From Thermodesulfobacteriota bacterium (GTDB lineage Bacteria; Desulfobacterota_D; UBA1144; Nemesobacterales; UBA2774), in contig JBFMCV010000001.1 of NCBI GenBank assembly GCA_040754335.1, positions 496,001 through 560,000 on the forward strand: a stretch of 64,000 nucleotides of DNA. The letters run 5' to 3'. Under the pieces are notes generated by a model that was not told where the DNA came from, did not search any database, and saw only the letters and a list, made by a program, of their open reading frames with translations. A program made the translations under genes and the position numbers. This document shows positions 59,552 to 64,000 of the stretch, one piece after another (position 1 is the stretch's first letter; every line of letters begins with the position of its first letter).

Positions 59552-61165
59552 CTATCCGGCCGAGAGAGAGGACTTGTACTCCATCGCTACCTTTATGAAG
59601 TCCCTGAATAATGGGTGGGGTTTCCGGGGGGTGGATTTGAACTCCGGGTGGAACTGGCAGCCGACGAACCAGGGGTGGCTACCGAGCTCTATCATCTCGA
59701 CTAGGTTCCCGTCGGGGGAGAGACCGCTCAGCACGAGACCGTTTTCGTTCAATCTATTTCGGTACAGGTTGTTGACTTCGTACCTGTGCCTGTGCCTCTC
59801 GGATATTTCCTGGGATTTGTACGCGGCGAAGGCGAGTGTGTCTTTCCTGAGCATGCAGGGGTAAGCGCCAAGCCTCATGGTGCCGCCGAGGTCGCTCACG
59901 CCCCTTTGCTCTTCCATGAGGTCTATGACGGGGTCGGCCACGTCATCCCCGCACTCGCGCGAGTTGGCCTTTTCGATGCCGCACACGTTCCTCGCGAACT
60001 CGACGACGGCCATCTGCATGCCGAGGCAGATGCCGAAGAAGGGGACCTTCCTCTCCCTCGCGTATTTCACGGCCTGTATCTTCCCCTCGAAGCCCCGTTT
60101 GCCGAAGCCGCCCGGCACGAGCACGCCGTGCACGTCGCGGAGCAGCGAATCGACCCCTTCTGACTCGATGTCCTCGGAATCGACGTACTTTATCTCCACG
60201 TGGGAGTCGTTGGCCATGCCCCCGTGCGAGAGGGCTTCGTGCAAGCTCTTGTACGAGTCCTTGAGGCTTATGTATTTCCCGACGACGCCGATCCTGACCT
60301 CGTGCTTCGGGTTCGCGAACCTGTACGCTATGTCCTCCCACTCGGATATGTCGGGCTTCCGTGTCCACATCTTCAGGTAATCGACTATGATCTGGTCGAG
60401 CTTTTCCTGGTGGAATATGAGAGGCACTTCGTATATCGAGCCCACATCCTTGGCCGTTATCACGGCCTCTATCTTTATATTGCAGAAGAGGGCGATCTTT
60501 TCCTTTATGTCCCGCGGGAGGAACCTGTCCGTCCTGCACAGCAGTATGTCGGGCTGTATACCTATCTGGAGGAGGTCTTTCACGCTGTGCTGCGTGGGCT
60601 TCGACTTGAGCTCGCCCGCGGCAGCGAGATACGGCACGTACGTCAAGTGTATGAAGAGAGTGTTCTCCCTCCCGAGGTCGGTCCGGAGCTGCCTCACGGC
60701 TTCGAGGAACGGGAGGCTCTCGATGTCCCCAACAGTGCCGCCGACCTCGACGATCACGACGTCGTTGTCCCCCGCTACGTCCAGAATGCGGGATTTTATC
60801 TCGTCCGTTATATGGGGGATCACCTGCACGGTCTTGCCCAGGTATTTCCCTTCCCTCTCCTTGGTTATTACGGAGTAGTAGACCTTGCCGGTCGTGAAGT
60901 TATTTTTCTTGGAAAGGTTGCAGTTCGTGAATCGCTGATAGTGTCCGAGGTCGAGGTCGGTCTCGGCCCCGTCGTCGGTCACGTAGACCTCCCCGTGCTG
61001 GAAGGGGTTCATAGTCCCGGGGTCGACGTTGATATAGGGGTCGAGCTTCTGGAGAGAGACCTGGAGCCCTCTCGATTCGAGGAGCGCACCTATCGACGCG
61101 GCGGCGAGTCCTTTCCCGAGGGACGACATAACACCACCTGTCACGAATATGAATTTTGTCTTCAA
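59552..61165 (-). CDS. pyrG: CTP synthase
   Basis: 537 residues, full length. It aminates UTP to CTP using glutamine. The synthetase domain has [10 protein letters not shown] (10-19) and the signature [20 protein letters not shown]; the glutaminase domain has the nucleophile C380 (GICLGMQM) and the HPEF histidine-glutamate pair near the C-terminus. The start codon is TTG (61165), with GAGGT about ten bases upstream, which is a weak start for an essential gene. Confidence 0.97.
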   Translation of the reverse strand: MKTKFIFVTGGVMSSLGKGLAAASIGALLESRGLQVSLQKLDPYINVDPGTMNPFQHGEVYVTDDGAETDLDLGHYQRFTNCNLSKKNNFTTGKVYYSVITKEREGKYLGKTVQVIPHITDEIKSRILDVAGDNDVVIVEVGGTVGDIESLPFLEAVRQLRTDLGRENTLFIHLTYVPYLAAAGELKSKPTQHSVKDLLQIGIQPDILLCRTDRFLPRDIKEKIALFCNIKIEAVITAKDVGSIYEVPLIFHQEKLDQIIVDYLKMWTRKPDISEWEDIAYRFANPKHEVRIGVVGKYISLKDSYKSLHEALSHGGMANDSHVEIKYVDSEDIESEGVDSLLRDVHGVLVPGGFGKRGFEGKIQAVKYARERKVPFFGICLGMQMAVVEFARNVCGIEKANSRECGDDVADPVIDLMEEQRGVSDLGGTMRLGAYPCMLRKDTLAFAAYKSQEISERHRHRYEVNNLYRNRLNENGLVLSGLSPDGNLVEMIELGSHPWFVGCQFHPEFKSTPRKPHPLFRDFIKVAMEYKSSLSAG

Positions 61166-61325
61166 CTGATAATGACCTCAGAGAGCGATAATGATTTTAT
61201 GGCGGGACCGTCTTGGTCTTTACTAATATATTCAATACCGATTAATCTTGCAAGACCGGGGGTTGTAAAATTTTTCCTGCGTGCGGCGGGCCGGAATAAT
61301 CGGCCTTCATCCGCCTGCCGGGAGC

Positions 61326-61913
61326 TCATCCTTCTTTTAACAGCTTGATCAGGGCTTCCGAGGCGCGGGCCCTGTGGCTTATTTTATTTTTCAATTCGGG
61401 CGATATCTCCGCCATCGTTTTTCCGTACTCCGGCAAAAAGAACACGGGGTCGTATCCGAACCCGCCCTTCCCCCTTGGCTCGTCGATAATGATCCCCTCG
61501 CAGCTGCCCTCGGCGACGGTCTCTTTCCCGTCAGGCGTGACCAGGGCGAGGACGCAGACGAACCTCGCCTTCCTGTCTTCTGCGCCCCGGAGCTCGGTGA
61601 GCAGTTTTCTGATGTTGTCCCTGTCCGTAGCCCCTTCCCCTGCGTACCTTGCGGAATAAACTCCCGGCCTTCCGCCGAGTGCGTCCACCGCGAGTCCCGA
61701 ATCGTCGGCGAGCGCGGGTAAGCCTGAATAAGCGGCGATCGCGCGGGCTTTTTTTATTGCGTTCTCACTGAACGTCATGCCGTCTTCCGCTACATCGGGC
61801 GGGGATTCGAGATCGTTCAAGGATATTATTCTCCCGAAGACGCCTTCGAGGAGCCCCGCAAACTCCCTTATCTTCCCTTTATTGGACGTGGCCAGGACTA
61901 TTTCGTTTATCAT
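61326..61913 (-). CDS. rdgB: Non-canonical purine NTP pyrophosphatase (XTP/dITP)
   Basis: 195 residues, HAM1/RdgB length. It removes ITP, dITP and XTP from the nucleotide pool. Signature ATSNKGKIREF starts the protein; ADDSGLAVDALGGRPGVYSARYAGE is the purine-binding metal site, and GGFGYDPVF with KNKISHRARA complete it. It lies ten bases after rph, a pairing seen in many bacteria. Confidence 0.95.
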   Translation of the reverse strand: MINEIVLATSNKGKIREFAGLLEGVFGRIISLNDLESPPDVAEDGMTFSENAIKKARAIAAYSGLPALADDSGLAVDALGGRPGVYSARYAGEGATDRDNIRKLLTELRGAEDRKARFVCVLALVTPDGKETVAEGSCEGIIIDEPRGKGGFGYDPVFFLPEYGKTMAEISPELKNKISHRARASEALIKLLKEG

Positions 61914-61922
61914 TTCGGAAGA

Positions 61923-62639
61923 TCATTCGGCGAGGATTTCCTTTTGCTTCGCTATGAGCTCGGATATGCCCTTTTCGGCAAGCTTGACGAGGGCGTTCAG
62001 GTTTCTTTTCGAGAACGGCTTCCCTTCGGCTGTCCCCTGCACCTCGACGAAGAGCCCGGAGCCGGTCATGGCCACATTCATGTCGACCTCCGCCTTCGAG
62101 TCCTCCTCGTAGCTGAGGTCGAGCGCGGACTTGCCGCCTATAATGCCCACGCTTACGGCGGCGATGAAATCGACGATGGGGTTCTCCTCTATCATGCCCG
62201 CCCTTATTAGGCTGAGCGCCGCGTCCGATAGCGCGACGAACGCCCCTGTGATCGAAGCCGTCCTCGTCCCGCCATCCGCCTGGAGCACGTCGCAGTCAAT
62301 CGTTATAGACCTCTCGCCGAGCTTGTCGAGGTCTATCACCGATCTCAGCGCCCTGCCTATTATCCTCTGAATCTCGTGGGACCTCCCGCCTATCCTCCCC
62401 CTCACGCTGTCCCTCGTTATCCTCTCCTTCGTCGAGCGAGGGAGCATGGAGTACTCGGCCGTGACCCAGCCCCTGCCCGTGTCCTTGAGGAACGGCGGGA
62501 CCCTGTCCTCGACGGTCGCCGTGCAGAGGACCTTCGTCTCCCCCGTTTCTATCAGGGCTGAGCCCTCGGCGTACTTCATTATCCCTCTCGTCATCTTTAC
62601 GGGACGGAGCTCGTCCCACTCTCTTCCGTCAGGGCGCAT
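61923..62639 (-). CDS. rph: Ribonuclease PH
   Basis: 238 residues from the ATG at 62639, which fits the family length and has GAGGT upstream; the in-frame GTG 15 bases earlier is less likely. It trims tRNA 3' ends phosphorolytically. [13 protein letters not shown] starts the protein; [32 protein letters not shown] is interrupted in the usual pattern with the phosphate-binding arginines, and [18 protein letters not shown] is the catalytic core. It heads the rph-rdgB-pyrG run. Confidence 0.95.
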   Translation of the reverse strand: MRPDGREWDELRPVKMTRGIMKYAEGSALIETGETKVLCTATVEDRVPPFLKDTGRGWVTAEYSMLPRSTKERITRDSVRGRIGGRSHEIQRIIGRALRSVIDLDKLGERSITIDCDVLQADGGTRTASITGAFVALSDAALSLIRAGMIEENPIVDFIAAVSVGIIGGKSALDLSYEEDSKAEVDMNVAMTGSGLFVEVQGTAEGKPFSKRNLNALVKLAEKGISELIAKQKEILAE

Positions 62640-62806
62640 GTTCGTTGACCTCACCGTTAGTTAGTCGGAAATGATAACATATCGGGGGAATTGAGTCTGG
62701 TTAGGAGAGAAAAGTTATCATTTCGAACACATTAGCCGTCGGAATGACACCTCCATCTTGACCTGCCCCCGGGTTGGTAACGATAACGGCCGCAGGTTTG
62801 TCAAAT

Positions 62807-62863
62807 AATACTTAGGCATTGACATAAGTATTCATGCCCGGTATAGTTAGGTATATGCCTAAC
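62807..62863 (+). promoter_or_regulatory. ArsR promoter with two operator-like inverted repeats
   Basis: Consensus TTGACA (62819-62824) and TATAGT (62842-62847) are 17 bases apart. AATACTTA (62807-62814) and TAAGTATT (62825-62832) flank the -35 box as an inverted repeat with a ten-base gap. GTTAGG (62846-62851) and CCTAAC (62858-62863) form a second one over the start site and the ATG at 62855. Transcription should begin at the start codon. This is the layout expected for self-repression by the ArsR-family product. Confidence 0.7.
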
Positions 62864-63190
62864 ATTCATGCGGAGCTCGACCGCGTTTTTCATGCCTTGT
62901 CCGACCCGACCCGGCGCGCCGTATTGGCACGGCTGAGCGAGGGCCCTGCTCCCGTGAGCGAGCTTGCGCGGCCGTTCAGCATGTCGCTGCCCTCTTTCAC
63001 GCAGCACCTGGGCGTGCTCGAAGAGTGCGGGCTCGTACGCTCGCAGAAAAAAGGCCGGGTACGCACCTACCGGCTGATGCCGGAGCCTCTTAAAGAGGCG
63101 GAACGCTGGATAGAGAAGCGGCGCGTGCTATGGGAGCACCGCCTCGATCAACTGGACAATTACCTCGAAACATTAAAGGAGAAAGAATAA
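62855..63190 (+). CDS. ArsR-family transcriptional regulator
   Basis: 111 residues from the ATG at 62855; the earlier ATG at 62834 lies upstream of the -10 box. The winged-helix domain has [26 protein letters not shown] and the recognition helix [16 protein letters not shown], followed by the wing [10 protein letters not shown]. The metal-binding cysteines of ArsR/SmtB are absent, so it belongs to the group that pairs with SRPBCC proteins and senses other cues. The partner follows with a TAATG overlap. Confidence 0.9.
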   Translation: MPNIHAELDRVFHALSDPTRRAVLARLSEGPAPVSELARPFSMSLPSFTQHLGVLEECGLVRSQKKGRVRTYRLMPEPLKEAERWIEKRRVLWEHRLDQLDNYLETLKEKE

Positions 63191-63687
63191 TGGCAAATGA
63201 GAAATATAATCATAACCCCAAGCTCGATCTGGTATTGGAGCGTATCGTCGACGTGCCGAGAGAGCTCGTCTGGAAAGCCTGGACGACGCCCGAGTATCTC
63301 ATGAAGTGGTTTACCCCCGCCCCCTGGCAGACGGTCGAATGCGAGATAGACCTCCGTCCGGGAGGCATCTTTTACACGGTCATGCGCTCGCCCGAGGGGA
63401 CCGACCACCCGAATAACGGCTGTTACCTCGAAGTCGTCGAGAACGAGAAGCTCGTCTGGACGGACGCGCTCGAGAAGGGTTATCGCCCGTCCACGACCCC
63501 TAACGACTGTATCGACAGCTTCTTCACGGCCATCATCATGCTCGAGCCCCGCGGGAGCGGGACGAAATATACGGTCATCGCGCTCCACCCCGACGAAGAA
63601 AGCCGCAAGAGGCACGAGGAGAGGGGATTCCATGACGGATGGGGCGCCGCGCTCGACCAGCTGGTCGCCTTCGTGAAGACGTTATAG
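63190..63687 (+). CDS. SRPBCC/AHSA1-domain protein
   Basis: 165 residues from the ATG at 63190, which shares one base with the ArsR stop codon. The START/AHA1-like ligand-binding domain begins [19 protein letters not shown] and has the [20 protein letters not shown] signature of this family. Such ArsR-SRPBCC pairs are common in bacteria and the SRPBCC protein may bind a hydrophobic small molecule. The ligand is unknown. Both genes are co-transcribed from 62842. Confidence 0.9.
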   Translation: MANEKYNHNPKLDLVLERIVDVPRELVWKAWTTPEYLMKWFTPAPWQTVECEIDLRPGGIFYTVMRSPEGTDHPNNGCYLEVVENEKLVWTDALEKGYRPSTTPNDCIDSFFTAIIMLEPRGSGTKYTVIALHPDEESRKRHEERGFHDGWGAALDQLVAFVKTL

Positions 63688-63869
63688 GTGACTCAGGCTG
63701 CTGATGTTGAGCGCAGGCGGCCTTCTGCTGAATATTTACGAAGGAGTAAATACGAAATCAGGCAAGTTATGAGATTGGTCCCCTGTACCGTCCACTAAAC
63801 GTCGAGTCAAGCCGGGTCGCGCGATGCAAAGCCGGCTGTTTTGATGACATGTCCAGACTTTCAGCGGTA

Positions 63870-63899
63870 TTGACATCGCTTTACGTGCTCCAGTAGAGT
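63870..63899 (+). promoter_or_regulatory. Candidate promoter for the exported protein at the right edge
   Basis: TTGACA (63870-63875) and TAGAGT (63894-63899) are 18 bases apart; the next gene starts at 63936. The remaining part of 63688-63935 shows no convincing gene. Confidence 0.4.
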
Positions 63900-63935
63900 T
63901 ATTTGCAGGTGCAGTTTCAGCTAACAGGGGGGAAT

Positions 63936-64000
63936 ATGAGATATATTCTGATTTCATCGGTATATCTTTTTATTTTTTCAGTATGCGTTTCATTTATCGG
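63936..64000 (+). CDS. Start of an exported protein; gene runs off the right edge
   Basis: Only 21 codons are present. The ATG at 63936 follows AGGGGGGAA, a good ribosome site. The residues MRYILISSVYLFIFSVCVSF form a typical signal-peptide start: a short charged end and a hydrophobic core. Nothing can be said about the mature protein. Confidence 0.6.
   Translation, partial: MRYILISSVYLFIFSVCVSFI

Noticed and set aside
63736-63957. Possible 73-residue protein on the minus strand
   Set aside because: No ribosome site, no recognisable motif, and it overlaps the promoter and start of a credible exported protein on the plus strand.
1-64000. tRNA, rRNA, tmRNA or riboswitch genes
   Set aside because: I looked in the intergenic stretches for T-loop words, conserved rRNA segments and known aptamer cores and saw none; a covariance-model search would settle this.

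Overview
The window is bacterial chromosomal DNA, mostly GC-rich and densely coded. No rRNA, tRNA, phage or classical IS element was seen. Diderm traits include lipoproteins with lipoboxes, an ArnT-type glycosyltransferase pair, EI-Ntr (ptsP) and IPTL-CTERM proteins, which are normally sorted by exosortase H. Together with the housekeeping genes (long type II citrate synthase, IRP-type aconitase, FprA-like ferredoxin-NADP reductase, B12-binding radical SAM protein with a DUF4070-like tail) this suggests a deltaproteobacteria-grade environmental lineage. Species cannot be assigned from the sequence alone.

Left part (1-30 kb), mainly core functions on the minus strand: 5' end of aconitase; a yceD-rpmF-fabD-fabG-acpP-fabF operon without plsX and fabH; a nfeD-slipin-dppABCDF run; a divergent TPR membrane protein with a leaderless-type promoter; an SH3 membrane protein; a zinc-finger anti-sigma-like protein; a plus-strand AAA ATPase/VWA pair; an AT-rich GIY-YIG nuclease gene bracketed by a structured inverted repeat; mnmA-mtaB; a degenerate nucleotidyl-cyclase-like sensor; rplU-rpmA with an upstream array of three palindromes; an SQR-like flavoprotein and an O-methyltransferase.

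Middle part (27.5-47 kb), accessory and repeat-rich: radical SAM protein, RraA and SixA homologues, four secreted IPTL-CTERM proteins (two sharing an identical 113-bp core), GNAT, YceI, a diadenylate cyclase next to a metallophosphoesterase, a Zymomonas/plant-type pyruvate decarboxylase, an SDR with an altered active site, and a large secreted choice-of-anchor I/phytase-like protein with a PhoP/PhoB-like 11-bp direct-repeat promoter. An M42 peptidase and a TPR protein follow. Several families of short intergenic repeats concentrate here, including REP-like TGTAGGAGCGG...CCGCGA elements.

Right part (47-64 kb), core functions again: citrate synthase, M50 protease, ptsP, ferredoxin-NADP reductase, then a long minus-strand run rph-rdgB-pyrG-two ArnT-like glycosyltransferases-DUF5329 protein-RNB exoribonuclease. 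An ArsR/SRPBCC operon with a well-resolved self-regulated promoter and the first codons of an exported protein end the window.

Noteworthy regulatory themes are near-leaderless promoters at several plus-strand genes, three palindrome/direct-repeat operator candidates, and repeat families whose paired substitutions suggest selected secondary structure.
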